Shown piece after piece: positions 34,200 to 46,851 of a DNA stretch of 64,000 bases. The notes under the pieces are model-generated. The model had not been told where the DNA came from. It ran no database searches and saw nothing but the letters and a program-made list of their open reading frames with translations. Source of the stretch: Pagrus major (lineage: Eukaryota; Chordata; Actinopteri; Spariformes; Sparidae); the NCBI RefSeq assembly GCF_040436345.1, contig NC_133218.1:3205484-3269483 (forward strand). The letters are read 5' to 3'. Each line of letters opens with the position of its first letter. Within the stretch, counting starts at the first letter, position 1. The position numbers and the translations under genes were made by a program.

Positions 34200-36109
34200 A
34201 CTATTATTAAAAATGTATTCCTGATCTCAAGCGAGGTGAACAATGTGCCAGAGTTTTTTGTTCTGACTCTGGACCTTTGGTCTTCTCCTTCACACCTGTT
34301 GATCCACAGTTGTGCAGAAGTTTGCACTGTGCATCCACACAAAAGCTAATAAAAAGCTAAATCATCGTTAGACTACAGCTGATTGGTTCAAGAAATGCTT
34401 TTCAAAGTCAATGTGTTCAGCCTCTTTTGCTCTCCACATGGACTGACAACCAAAGCCCAGTCAAGCATGATTGGTCAATACTACTCACACTACAAATAAC
34501 TCTGACAGGACCCAAATCTTCTCCCCTTGTGACAGATTCTGAATTCATATACTGATATCTGTTTAAATAGATTACAAACAGTCAATTTCACATCGTGCTC
34601 TTTTATTGATCAATTCTCTGCTCCACGGTAACATCTTACTTGCTCCAGGCCATCATGCAGTTGACAAAGACTGTTTGTCACTTCCCATTTTCCACGTAAA
34701 CAAAATGTTCACAGCCCAGTCTGACAAGAGCAGTTAATAAAGCACCTTTGGGATTACAGCCCCGGTGTAAGTTTAAACCAGCTCACGGTTTCCATGCAGC
34801 TGTTACATAATGTGCCTCCATTGAAGGATAGCAACCTGATTCTTTGCACCCTCCGCTGTATCCCCGCTTTCTAATTGGCTGCATTAATCTGACTGTATCC
34901 CAGGCTTTATTGTGTTACTTCATTCTAGATGTATAGATTGCATTACTAATTACACATGTGCCTCCGTGTTGGGTTTCTCCACCCACAGGAAAAATCAGCT
35001 GCTATTGCCTTACAGTTATTAAAAAAACAGCAGTTGTTTCATGTTATGCATTGCAAGAGAAAAGCTTTTTATAGGTTCCAAAATGATGGCAAATATAAAA
35101 TAAGATCAATATTTACAGCATGATAAGGTATACTGCTTTTATATACAGTTTACCTGTAGTGTACACAGAGGATTGTGTGGTCAAAAAGTTGATTAAGTTT
35201 GCCGTCACACTCAGACAATCTGGGCCAACAGAGGATTACAGATTTGTTATGGCATAGGGAAAGGTAAGCATTTCAAAGATTTGTCATATCAACTTTAGGC
35301 TTTTTCCCCCCTTATTTTCCAGAGTGCTACCTAAAACCCCACAGCGCTGCAGCTTTTCATGAACAAGCTTGAGATTTGATTAAATGGAGCAGCTGCTCAA
35401 CCATAAGAAAGTTTTCTCTGCCGCTCCCCGTGAAGATGAGCTGGTGAGCAGAGGACGGGCGCCCTGCCGGTCCTGTAAACTTTTGAGGAGCCGCAGATGC
35501 TGATCCCGCTGTGGGAATCACACACACACGCACACACACACAAACATCAGCATGTGCCCGGAAAAGCATTGGTGTGTGAACTCGATAGCCATCCGTGCTC
35601 TTCAGGAGTCATCTATTTTAAAATGTAATATAAAGATTTAAATCTCTAAAGATGTCTGTGGCAGTTTTTGCTTTTTCTTGGTTGAGCCGCATGGTCTGAG
35701 TGTGTGTCCTGGACAAGAATGGATAGATACCAGGCATACAAAACTAATAAAGCAATACAATTTACACAGCAGCTTCTCTGACTGTGGTATGTGTTGTAGA
35801 GGTCGACACAGAAGTGGATTTTAACTCCTGTCCTATCCCAATGGCAGAAGAGTGACTGCATTCTCATTCTGACCCTGTGTTGTGCACGTCATGCACAGGT
35901 CGATAGCTGCAACCAACCAGCAATCAAAGAAGACAACAAATAATAAAAAAGAAAAAAAAGAGGACAGAACAACTCGCATTAGGTTCCTGTAACTCATAGG
36001 ATTCTCAAAAACTGTCAACCTCTAATTGGTCCAGAGTGCAGAGAACAGCAGATGATGTTTGTGGATACAATATGTCACCATGAAGTGTCAGAATTATGTC
36101 ACGTAGGTT
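34200..36109. other. Intergenic, with a CA run and a possible conserved stretch
   Basis: A CA microsatellite is at about 35519-35541. The stretch 34740-34985 looks non-repetitive and has homeodomain-type TAAT cores. No gene was recognised. Confidence 0.4.
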
Positions 36110-36200
36110 TGTAAAACAGAATCAAGTTGTCCAAATTGTCTTAAGATGCCAATTTCGCTTTTGTTTATTTGGGTAGCAACAGGCGAAGGGAGACAGGAAA

Positions 36201-36233
<33 letters not shown>

Positions 36234-36325
36234 GACATGCAGCAAAGGGCACCAGCTGGTCACTGCAGTAATGACTCAACCTTTAGTATATACTGTGGGC
36301 ACTCTATCAGGTGAGCTACCAGGGC
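36110..36325 (-). mobile_element. tRNA-derived SINE with expanded C tract
   Basis: On the minus strand it begins TGGTAGCTCACCTGATAGAG (box A-like), then GGTTGAGTCATTAC (box B-like), GCCCTTTGCTGCATGTC, a poly-C tract, CCTTTCCTGTCTCCC and AATAAACAAAAGCGAAATTGGC. This is the layout of a well-known teleost tRNA-derived SINE. A 32-base homopolymer replaces the usual CTCTC-rich middle. Confidence 0.7.
36201..36232 (+). repeat. Homopolymer run of 32 G
   Basis: An uninterrupted G run lies inside the SINE. It could form G-quadruplex DNA and its length is prone to polymerase slippage, so the exact count may be an assembly estimate. Confidence 0.95.
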
Positions 36326-36939
36326 ACTGCATTCTTTAGATGTTGAAATTCAGAATAAATAACCAGTGAACCGTCGGAGGAAACCTTGACCATATACAAC
36401 AACAAGCAGCTGGGTTTGACAAGATACAACAGATAGAAAAAGAAACGAAAGGCAAACTGAAATCTCTGTGTCCAAGAGTCTCTGCACAAATGCTGTTCTC
36501 TAAACAGGCATCAAAAATGCTACTACACAAGGTCATTCAGTGCCGCTCATTAGGTTTGCTTGATCTACATATATTGCTCTTATTTGGAAAAAGTCCAAGC
36601 ATGTTAGCTGTCGCAGTGAAACGCACCTAATGTAAGGCAAATATTGGGTTTATGCATGAAAATGTAGGCACACAAACTCTCGCTTTGTTTGGAAAGATGT
36701 GCTCATATCCTGTTCCTGCTTATGTTGTGTTACATGAGGCCCACTGGAGTCGTATCAGTTTGTCTTATCAAAGCTGAAATTACTCTTTAGTACTTTATGT
36801 CTTATATTATTGTTAGTTACTTCTTAATTTGGCTTTTAGGGGTCAACCGATACCAAGTAGTAGAAAATCGAGGAGACTGAAAACAGATATTTGGGGCCGA
36901 AATTTCGAACAACCAGAGATGAAATTAACCTATAGTGAG

Positions 36940-37020
36940 TACAGTTTACTCAAGTACTGTTCTTAAGTACAATTTTCAGGTACTTTACTTAAGTACTTCG
37001 TAATTTTAAAATAGTAATTT
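36940..37020 (+). repeat. Fragment of the TACTTAAGTA-type repeat
   Basis: TTTACTCAAGTACTGTTC, TTAAGTACAATTTTCAGGTAC and CTTAAGTACTTCGTAATTTT match the left part of the repeat at 6.8 kb. Confidence 0.55.
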
Positions 37021-40000
37021 TTTGCTTTTCTCAAACCTCAAGACTCGCAACATGAATGCGAAATGAATTGATTCATTATTGATTCATCTGATTTGCCTCT
37101 TTGTTTTCGTTGGATCAGTGGTGGTCAGAACTGCAATTAAAGGCAGACAGCGTGCTGTTAAAACAGTCTAAAAATACCAGAAGGTTCTCTTGATTAGATT
37201 AGACAACAGACACATTCTCCTTTTCCGGTGCACCAAGGACTTCGTAGGACAAACCAGACATGATGACACAGGGATGGTGTCACACTAACCTGCTGCCATT
37301 GTCTGCATTATACAACCTTGATTCCAAACAGTTGGGACGCTGCGTAAAACAGAACAAAGACAATATATTTAGTGTTTTACCTTTTGGTGCCAGTAACATG
37401 TTTCAGACATGTTCGGACAGGAGCAACAAAAGAAAGTGTGAAAGTGTTATTATTACTGCTGTTGGTTGAAATACATACAAGCAGGTGAAATAAGTGTATA
37501 ATGTAGATAATAACAACTGTAGAGGCTTTTCAATCAAAAGATCTGCTCTTTATTTTAACACCAATAAGAGGAGTAGCCTTTACAGAGGCTCTAACTAATG
37601 ATGAGGTCAAATTACATTATTCATGTAGTCCTGCTATATTAGGCTACAGCATACATCTCATGCAGCCTGAACTTTAACAACAAAACATCCTACAGCAGAT
37701 TTTATGTAAAAAAAGATTTATTTCTTGTAAACATCAGACTGGAATGTGTTAGAGCAGCAGTGTGGAGGTGTGTTTTTTTAATCTTTTTGACACTGAGCCT
37801 TCTGGACGTTCCACTTTTAGAGTTTTTGATTTAACGATAAAGAATATTATTAACTGGAATGAATTATCCACTAATGGGTTTTTTATTTTTATGTTAATTT
37901 AACTGTAAATGTATGTATGTTTTTGAGAATGCAGAGAATTATGACCAACTCATCTCTATGAAGCTTTCTGGGCTGCAAATTGACTTCTTCCATCAATCTA
38001 ATTTACAATCAAACCCTAATTAACAATTGCACAATCCCAGTCCTACAACAAACAGCATACAGACAAAAATAATAACAAGCTAGTGAAGAAATATAAAGAT
38101 TAAGCTCAGATATTTCTCTGGTGTCCCTGGTGGACAGTAAATTATGGACAAATACATGATACAATGTGATGTAATGTTGCTCCTTGTCTACTGGATGTGT
38201 AAATAGGCAACTGCTTGCTAACACTTTAGCTACACCAACCTTATATCGTAACAGGGTTGTGTATCTGTCATCTTGTTTTGGAGTCAGCTATTAATGGCCA
38301 AAAATCCATTGATGCTAGATAAAGTTAGTTCTTCCAAAAGGTACAGCAGATAGTGACATACAGTGCTTAATGTTTGTCAGCCAATTAATCATGTAGCCTA
38401 CGCTCCCTTAAAGATCGGCTGTAAGGTCGTCTTTGCAAGCAACAGATTACTACTCATATTTACATTTATTGTCAGATGGTGACCTCTAGGGGCTGTAGTA
38501 CTTACTTACTTAGCAAAGGAGGAAGTCAGGACTTTAACCCAGGATATGACTGTAAGTGTCCCAAGTAAAACCAAAACTTGGCTTATTCTTTCTCATGAAA
38601 TGGGCGTAAATAATGTCATGTACAGTACATAACATAACTCAACTCACATAGCTTTTAGTAGTTATTGTCAAAATGCTCTCTGTTACAGCCATTAAGTCGG
38701 GATGCCAGTGAAGGAAAGAGTAGAGTGCTCTTACTGTATATATACTATGCCTTAACTGAAAATCTCTGCACTGTTTGCTTCGGACTTTTACTACAAAAAC
38801 CTGTGTGACTGCAGCTGGAAATCTATAACACTTGCAACTATCCCTCTTCTTCCTCCACCCTTTTCTCCAAAACTTGTGTGATCGTCTTCCATTTTTCTCT
38901 TGGTCTGTCAGATACGAGCAGCTAGACAAAACGTTCCAATGATTACCATCTTACACAGTTTGATAGCACTGTCAGTAAGCAGCATATCATCATTATCTAA
39001 CTGGCCTTACAGGCGCACGGTATATAGCTCATTTGAAGTGCTCTTCAACAGAGAGAAATTAATTACTTAAATTCAGATCATTAAGTGCTGTCCAGCTGAA
39101 TTAACGCCTTTAATTTAAGTATTTTTTCCACTAGTTCTGTACAACTGTTAATGTTGATAGGTAATTTCCAGTTATGTAAGTGCCACGTGTGGAGTCAACA
39201 TCTATTACAGTCAGATGACCTCAAGTTTCACCCCATGGTCAGTCAGGCCAGTGTGGACATGGAAAACACAAATCCTAGATGAGCCTGGATCAGGGGGCGT
39301 CTCCTCCTGTATCGATCACTGTTATGTAATCTTGAGCCAGGCTCGCTAACATTAAAGCTCTCTCGGCTTTTGTCCTGCCCAAGCAGCGATTGTACGCGTT
39401 GGAAAATGGCTGCCATGACCAGACCTCTACAGACCTCGTCTCCCACTCGTTCTCTCTGCTCTCCTGCTTTGGAGTGACTAGATGCTTTTATGTGGAGTGA
39501 CTAATGCTCGCTCTAAAGGGCCTGGGGTGTATCTCACTGTGTGTGTGCGGGAATATGCATTTGTGTATGTGTGTGTGTGTGTGTGTGCGTGCGTGTGTGC
39601 GCACGCATGTGAATGCTGTACGCGACCAATCAGGATGCCGGGGCTCGACTCGCTTACATGAAGATGAGTCAGTCTCATGGTCTGCACACACTTTATTTCT
39701 ATACATGTATTTGTAATTGTGCACAAGAGTTACTATGTACCATAACGATGTAGCGCCAATTCATTCGCATGTAAAAATACTCGGAAGAGAGTTTCAGTGA
39801 GAGAAAGAGGCTGGAGGTGAGACTGATGAGTGCAGATTGGCGTAAACAATATCGCTCACTGTGTGCTTGTTTTATAGTGAAAGAGTCAGGGAAATAATGA
39901 TGTTTGTGTGCCCAATAATGATGAAAAAGGGGATGAAGAACAAAAGGAATTTTAAAACTGACTGTCAGACTGCAATCGGCTGCTTGTACATAGATGCACA

Positions 40001-40189
40001 CTTGATGAGGTGACAGCATCTTCATGTGTTCCCCATTCATTCATCACATTGTGATTAATCTTTGTCTTGTCACAACAACTTTCTTATCGATGATTTTGAG
40101 TTTCCGACATAGTCCAACATATTTCAATATATTTAAATCTCTTCGGTCATAATGTCCCATGACAAAAAATCCCTCTAAGCATAATTTGA
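37021..40189. other. Intergenic, nothing recognised apart from a TG microsatellite
   Basis: A TG run lies at about 39564-39600. No coding or RNA gene is evident. Confidence 0.45.
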
Positions 40190-40199
40190 AGGTGGATTA

Positions 40200-40450
40200 A
40201 AAAAAAAAAAAAGAAAAATTGTTGATTTAAAATCACAAGAAAACTCCAAGTCTCATAAACTCAAAAGATGCCCTTATTAATGGTCACGTTAGACCTTGAA
40301 AACAAAAAAACGTTGTGTTGACTCCCTGACGAAGGCTTGATGCCGAAACATGTCAGAGTTTGTTTTTAAGGTCTAACATGACCATGCCTGGTTGATAAAC
40401 AGAGTGCCTTGGAGTTTTCTGGTGATTTTTAAATCAACTCTTTTTCTCTA
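40200..40450. mobile_element. Palindromic MITE-like element
   Basis: The left arm (about 40219-40308: TTGATTTAAAATCAC, AAAACTCCAAG, TAGACCTTGAAAACAAA) and right arm (about 40358-40443: TTTGTTTTTAAGGTCTAAC, CTTGGAGTTTTC, GTGATTTTTAAATCAA) are imperfect inverted copies around a 50-base centre, GACGAAGGCTTGATGCCGAA. Confidence 0.6.
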
Positions 40451-40667
40451 CTCCACATTTAATGGAATTCAAATTGAGAGAGATCTAAGAAAAGAGAGTT
40501 AAAGTTAAGTTAAAAAGAGAGTTATCTCTTAACTGAATTTGAGTCCAGGAAGCACTCCAACCCCTCGCACGTTGTCAAACACCAACGCTTTGGGTTGTTA
40601 AGCTCAATGAACACTGAGAATTATTTGACTAGGATTTCTCCCATTTGTCCGGGACATTGAAATCTTT

Positions 40668-41695
40668 CATGCTCACCTTCTGTTGAGGTTTGGCAAACAA
40701 AGGTGAGTACCCAAATGCAGACACAAAGCGAGCTTTACTGAACAGGATGTAGTCCATAAATCCAAAATCCAAAGTGCAGGTAACAAAAGACAGGCGAAAA
40801 AGGCTGGCAACAAACAGGGGTAATCCGCGGGTTAAAACAAAACTAAGCACAAACCGGGATAACATGAGGACACAGGCAGTGAACGCAGGTAAAACATGAC
40901 AAGCTCATCGGTCAAATGAAAAAATACTTTTAGACACTGGGTCATTTTTTTTTCCAGCTCAGTGCATGATGGTATAAGATGGTTGGTTAGTGACCATAGG
41001 TTGTACACTACTTCTCACAATGCATTGTGGGATACTTTAAATTAACTATATAGGGTATACAGAAGTACAAAATGGTGAATTCACTCAACAGAAAGCCCAG
41101 TTAAAACTATATATATCTGTTATTGTACGCTATATTTTGAAAAATTTTGGGGCTTTACATTGTCGTCAGACAGCCGCGTAATACAGTACAGGGCAATCAT
41201 AGCTGTGCTTGTGCGTAGGAATACGGCTGTTGTACGGTTTAGTGAATGTAGTCCCAAAGGAAAAGGCTGTCTGATGGCAAAAATGTTTAAAATAAAGTGT
41301 ATACTTAAATGGATATATATATATATATATATTTTAGATGGGCCTTCCTCTACGTGGCTAAAATACGTCTTGCTGTCGGTGCTGTTCAGCAGTACAATGC
41401 TCTGCTTCCCTGTTGGTGCTACGTGCTGCTTCTCCACACAGGGGGAGAGTTGACAGTCACTTACTGCAGGTAATACACTGACTAGGGATAAGTAACTCAT
41501 ACAACCTGACATCAAAAGGCCCGAACTATCCCTTTAAATACATAATGAAGGGAAGACTAATACGAGACTAATAGGGCAATCAAAACAGGCGGGGGGAAAA
41601 CACAAAGAAAGGAAGTGGAGAGTAAAACATGATGATACATTTTACCAAAATAAAACAGGAAGAAACTAAAACAAAAACCCAAACCCTGACACCCT
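40668..41695. repeat. Composite repeat, outer element split by a second element
   Basis: The outer sequence (GTACCCAAATGCAGACAC near 40708, then GTAAAACATGATG to AAAACCCAAACCCTGACA near 41620-41690) resembles the repeat at 43.68-44.26 kb and related fish repeats. It is interrupted at about 40930-41537 by other repeat sequence. Confidence 0.45.
41218..41537. repeat. Dispersed repeat, inner element, copy 1
   Basis: CCCAAAGGAAAAGGCTGTCTG, ATGGGCCTTCCTCTACGTGGC, CAGCAGTACAATGC and AACTATCCCTTTAA recur, diverged, at 49.08-49.33 kb. A TA microsatellite lies at 41313-41330. Confidence 0.6.
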
Positions 41696-41795
41696 CAGAG
41701 TCCAAGCTCATCTCTGTGCCAGCAACTGGAGGAACTTTTTCCCTTTCACAGTTCATCTTCCTCTTTGTGTGTGAATGCACACAATGCAGTTGTGT

Positions 41796-41866
41796 AGGTG
41801 GGACGGCACAGCGGCTCAGTGTTTAGCACTATCATCTCACAGCAAGAAGGTCCTTGTTTTGGGTAC
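41796..41866 (+). repeat. Fragment of a GGCACAGCGGCTCAGTG-type repeat
   Basis: ACGGCACAGCGGCTCAGTG, TTAGCACTATCATCTCACAG and CAAGAAGGTCCTTG are landmarks of a frequent teleost dispersed repeat with a tRNA-like look. Only one end is present. Confidence 0.5.
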
Positions 41867-42489
41867 AGATGATGAGCGGTTGGACAGCTTATGTGGGTGA
41901 TTTACTCAGCAGTTACTGGTTTGCCTGAAACAGCACGCTGACTATGTTTGTGTTGGTTTTGTGGTCGTGTGTTTAAACTGTTAGCCTTGAATCTTTGCAA
42001 TATGTGTGCAGGGACATTTTCAGTGTTTATGCTGTTTCTCACATCATGTTGCGTTAGATATCTTGGACCTCATATTGTTTAGCACCTTAATAATGTAAGT
42101 GTTCACTGGTTAGCCGAGGTTAAAGCAGCTTTATAAAATAAACATCATAGCGGGTGTTGTGCATTGTCTCTGTCGCCTCTCTCTGCAGGGCACTGCCACA
42201 GTAAACAGAAATAGGGAGCTGAGGGGAAGGGAGAGCGTTTTATAGAAATTAATTCAAAGCAGCAGCTGGCCAACGGGTGAATCACTGCCACTGGAATATC
42301 TACCAACCATTTCTTACACACTTTGTCTCCAGCAAGTCTTTTTTCTCCATGCCTATTTGTTGACCCCATCTCCATGGAATGATGCTGCGCAGTAGTAATT
42401 TGCTTTCTAAATAATGCGATGGGAAATGTAATTGTTGCCTGGATCATGTTCAATGATGTTTGTACTGCACAGAAATCGTGAAGGGGATG

Positions 42490-42600
42490 TTGAGGCGCAT
42501 GTTAAGAGCACAAAGTGCAGCACTCTGACTCCAGAGCCGAGGGTTTGAGTCCCGGGAGTGGTTGGATTAAGGCAACAAAAGCACTTTGGTTTTCGGTTAA
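42490..42600 (+). repeat. tRNA-like SINE head
   Basis: ATGTTAAGAGCACAAAG followed by GAGCCGAGGGTTTGAGTCCC gives box A-like and clear box B-like motifs at tRNA spacing. A functional tRNA fold is not evident, so a SINE relic is preferred. Confidence 0.4.
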
Positions 42601-42799
42601 AGAGAGACTGTGATTTCTGTTAAACACCTTTTGTCTCATGCTTCAAGTCGCTTTTCTACTTTTTCAGCATTAATCCAAGAAATCTTTCCCTTGCTTTAAC
42701 CCAGTGCTGTGAGTGCCTCAACATACCATCAAGAACAAACCTTGACATTTTGAAACACGCTTTTTTACTTCAGACGAGAAGATGGATTCTAGTCCCAGC

Positions 42800-43128
42800 C
42801 TGTATGATACATATAATGCTAACATCAGGGCCAGTTAGCTGGTCCCAGCCAAGAAAAAGTCTGGCACATAACCCCCAGTGAAACTACAAAGTGGCGGTTT
42901 GACCCTCGGGATCATACACACAATAAAAAACAACAAGATATTACGTGTTAATTAGTGAGCCTAAGAGGTGCAGAGCCAAGCAAGCCGTTTCCCCTTTGTT
43001 TGCTCTCTTTACACTAAGCTAAGCGAACTAGCTGATAGCTGTGGCTTCATATTTACTGAATAGATATGACAGTCGTCTCAATCTTCACAAGAAAGTGTAT
43101 TTTCCAAAATATCTAACTATTGCTTTAA
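42800..43128 (-). repeat. Dispersed repeat, long copy of the family at 1.6 kb
   Basis: On the minus strand TTAAAGCAATAGTTAGATAT, TTTTGGAAAATACACTTTC, GCTTAGCTTAGTGTAAAGAG, AGGGGAAACGGCTTG and GCCAGACTTTTTCTTGGCTG appear in the order of a common teleost repeat. Confidence 0.65.
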
Positions 43129-43674
43129 TAATACTGTAGTTGAAACAAGTTGAACAAATATCATTCCTTGTCTAATTAATGACATTTTCTCATTATGTTT
43201 CTTTCAAAGATAAGGTTGCTACAAATTAGAGTTTGTTGATTAATTGATTGGTTTAAGGAAAGAAGGAAATGTATTTACTTTCAAACAAAACCACAAACTT
43301 TTTATAGATCTAGGTTCTCAAATATGAGAATTCACTGCTTTTTTGGGTCTTACATTAAAGTGAATTGAACACATTTTGCGATTTGACCATTGGTCGGACA
43401 AAAAAAAAGGCATTTAAGGAAACTGGCTTGTGCTCTAGGATACTGTGACGGACATTTCTAATGTTTTTTATTGACTAAACGATTAGCCGCTTAATCAAGA
43501 AAACAATCAGCAGATTAACTAATGAAATTAATCATTACAGATTTACTGCAAATTAGTTTTATATAAAGAGCCCTATTCGACCCTAATGTGATTTAGAAAT
43601 GACCATCTCAGGTTTGTGTTCCATGCGGTGCATTAGCACAGGATAAGAAAAATGTTTGTATTTTACTTTACTTG

Positions 43675-44265
43675 TCATGGTTTGGTTGTAGCAGGACCCA
43701 AACGTGGACACCAAGACTGGGAGTAGGTGAAATAAAATGAATTTATTAGAGGCTGAAAACAAGCTTAGGTGGTGGGATAGGTGGAGGTAGGCTCAGGCTC
43801 AGCGTAAGGGCTGACGGTGCAGGCAGACTGAGGCTCAGGTGAAGGCTGTGGTGAGTGTGAAGCCAGAGCGATCAGGCTGTGGACTGAGGAGCAGGTAGCT
43901 GGGCAGCAGAGTGGCTGTGGCGCTGGAGCTCAGGATGGCACTGGCTCTAGGAACGATGAGGAGATACAAAAGTTATTCGAGAAGGCAGCAGCCTGGCAAA
44001 CGAGTACAAAGAACACTAGAAATAGATGGAGAGGTTCAGCCACAGATACCTCAAAGTAATGTGGAAACAATCTGGCAGCGTGTGTAGAGACGACCAGAGT
44101 TGTTAAGCTGACGCTTGATCATTAGATGAGCTGCAGGTGTGTGAAGTGCAGGACCTCCAGCTGACCACGGAAACCAGTCCCAGCTCCTACGAAAAAGCCT
44201 CAGAGCACACAGAACAACCAACACACAAAACACATACACACAAACTTTCTGCCTGTGTTACAAAC
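43675..44265. repeat. Dispersed repeat (TCATGGTTTGGTTG...ACCCAAACGTGGACAC)
   Basis: The GGACCCAAACGTGGACACC start, TTTATTAGAGGCTGAAAAC and a middle rich in CAGGC/GGTG resemble non-autonomous elements of fish genomes, and the outer parts of the composite at 40.7-41.7 kb. No frame looks like a protein. Confidence 0.5.
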
Positions 44266-46798
44266 ATAAATATACAATTGCAGCTCTTTTGATCAAGTAA
44301 CAGATGCTTTGTGGAATACTACAACTTTTGGTTGGTCCTTTTAAACACCGGTATAGCACAGCTGTTAACTGCTGTTCAATGTGTTATGAGCCACGATCAA
44401 ATTTCATAATTGTTCAGTTGCATGACAACAGAAAATAGTGGTTTTCAAAGATATACAACCCCAAATCACCAGCGTGCTGATTCGAATGGGACTAATATTA
44501 TCACAGGACCTCTATGTCTGGCAAAATACATCTGCACGGAATTAATATCCTCCGCGATATTACAAAAGACTAGAGGTCCACAGGTAATACTAGTCCTGTG
44601 CGATTAGGGATAAGGATGTTGTCTTGACAGTAAAACCAATATGCCATCTATTATAGCCTACATTAATGCTGATTGTGCAAACTGGATGTTCGTTTTACAT
44701 TTTCTAGTTTTGTTACCAGTAATTATGAGTGAAACGGCCCACTCCGTAAGCGCCATAGAGAGGAGATCTCTATGCTCAAGACACTGTTTGATACTGTAAG
44801 AAAATACGTGAAGCATCTGGAGAGTACCATGTTTGAGTCGCACTGACCCGCTGATTTTCAAAATGTCTGTGCATGTCTCTGGTACCAGCTGAAATGTCAC
44901 TTTAGCTGCCACATGTGCTCAAATAACTTCTCCGTCTATCTTCTGCAAATATCTGTTGAATGTAAACTGGAGCTGCTCGACTGTTTCCCTCAGTGGCACA
45001 TTGCAGCCTCCCTCCTTCCCTGTTTCCCTCTTTGATCACACACATACACACTCCTACACACAACGCACACCCTCCCACAGTTCCTGTTTTCCTTTTGATT
45101 TCATTTACTGCAGTAGGTCGGTTTTAATTTATTGATGCTCCTTTACCTCTCATTCAGATAATTTGTTATCGTGCCTTTCTGCTCCTTGTCTCTCTCTCTG
45201 AGCGGATCCAATTTGGCTCCAATTAGTATGTTCTTGATGGCTTCTCTTCGAGGTGAGAGCTGTGGCTAATTTCTAGTTTCTGAGCTGATATATGTAAATT
45301 CATAACCTCGGAGTTAAGTTTAGTGGGCACTGCATTAGCATATGTGGATAAAGTCATTTTTAAATGTATGAGAGTGGGTACAGAATCCCACTCTTCAGGC
45401 TTTAGGTGAATAGTTGAGGTCTTTGCATGTTATGAAAAGGAAGCAGAAGGATAAAGAGCTATTTTCGGTGGCTTAAATCATATTTGGTTAATCTTTTATG
45501 GATCAGACATCAGTTAATGATAAGGCACACTGCCAAGACAGGGCTGCTTTTGTAAAGAGTTATGTTTTTATATTTGGTTGTTGATTTTCTAAATGCTCTG
45601 AGGTGTTATTAAAAACAGGATGTGGAAAAGATTCTCCCAGCGGACAACTGTTACCAGTTTTTGGCTTCGCTCGCTCCTCCCAGGGTGAAAAACATCTTTA
45701 TGTTCAAGGGACTTTGCAGTTTCATTTTCCTTGGGCTAGGTCCACGCTGCTATTTTGGAAGGCTTTCACTGACGTCTGTTGGATTATGCAGAAAAACCAC
45801 AACGTCCTCTTTTAGGATTTTTGTTTTACTTTTCAGGCCACTAACAGTAAATCCTTTCTCCCTCCAGCCAACTCCTGGTTTTATACAGCTATGGTTTCTG
45901 CCTCTTCATTAGACGTTAGACTCTGCAGTTGGCAGATTTCAGCTGCTGCCACAGCACTGATGGAAAATTCCATTTAATTTTTTACTAACAAATGTTTTGA
46001 TTTGTTGATTTTTCCTGCAGCCACAGTATCTTTCTGTGTGGGCCAGAGGTCCTCTGCACACACGATCTTGTGTACAGAAAAACAGAGAATGTCTCAAAAT
46101 TATTCATCAGACTGAGACTGAATGAAACACACTGATAAGTGGATTGTTTTTCTCAATGGTTAAGAAACAGATAACATCATCGCACAGAGCAAGTTAAAAA
46201 TGAGTGAGATTTCGTGTCATTACTCTTAGGCTTTCATTTAATCTCAGGTGAGCCTCACTTGAACCACATTCTTACAGCCTCTTTCACTGTGACTGACGAT
46301 TACGTAAATCTTCCATCAGTGCAGATAATATCATCCCTTCACTTTAATCTCTTCTTTCAGACCATTCTTGTTAATTAAAATTCTTGGCTATCTTACCCCA
46401 CTATTAATGATAGTGACATTTAATATCAAACTCATTTCTTTTGAATGCATTTTAAATGATCTGTGGATTTGCTTGCAGCAGTAAAGTAAATAAGGAAGTA
46501 TCAAGTGTGTGCAGCATTGAACCCGAAGGTGCGGTCACACAGTAGGTTATAAATGGAGGCGACTGATTTAGCGAGTCAGGCTTCTCATGCTGTAGCTATT
46601 TATCTAGATGTAGCCTTTGTGCAAGGGTCGAACACATTCAGAGAGCCCAGAAGTTAGGTCTTTGGTTTTAACCTCTGTGAGAAAACTCTGTTTACACCAA
46701 ACTCCATTCACAATTCAGCAGGATTAAACAGAGACAAGAGGGTAACTGTATCAGCTGCAGTCACTGATGTATTCAACAACCATGAGAGGGTAGAAAGG
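44266..46798. other. Intergenic, non-repetitive in appearance
   Basis: No gene recognised. The stretches 45090-45400 and 46280-46620 lack repeats and are dense in homeodomain-like cores (TAATTA, TTAATTAAA), so they may be regulatory. Confidence 0.35.
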
Positions 46799-46851
46799 TG
46801 AGTGAGTGAGTGAGTGAGTGAGTGAGTGAGTGAGTGAGTGAGTGAGTGAGT
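46799..46851 (+). repeat. (TGAG) tetranucleotide array, about 13 units
   Basis: An uninterrupted TGAG run. It opens a longer field of AATG/GAAT-based repeats. Confidence 0.95.

Noticed and set aside
42490..42600. Functional tRNA gene
   Set aside because: Only box A-like and box B-like words are present, without a convincing cloverleaf; it resembles a SINE head.
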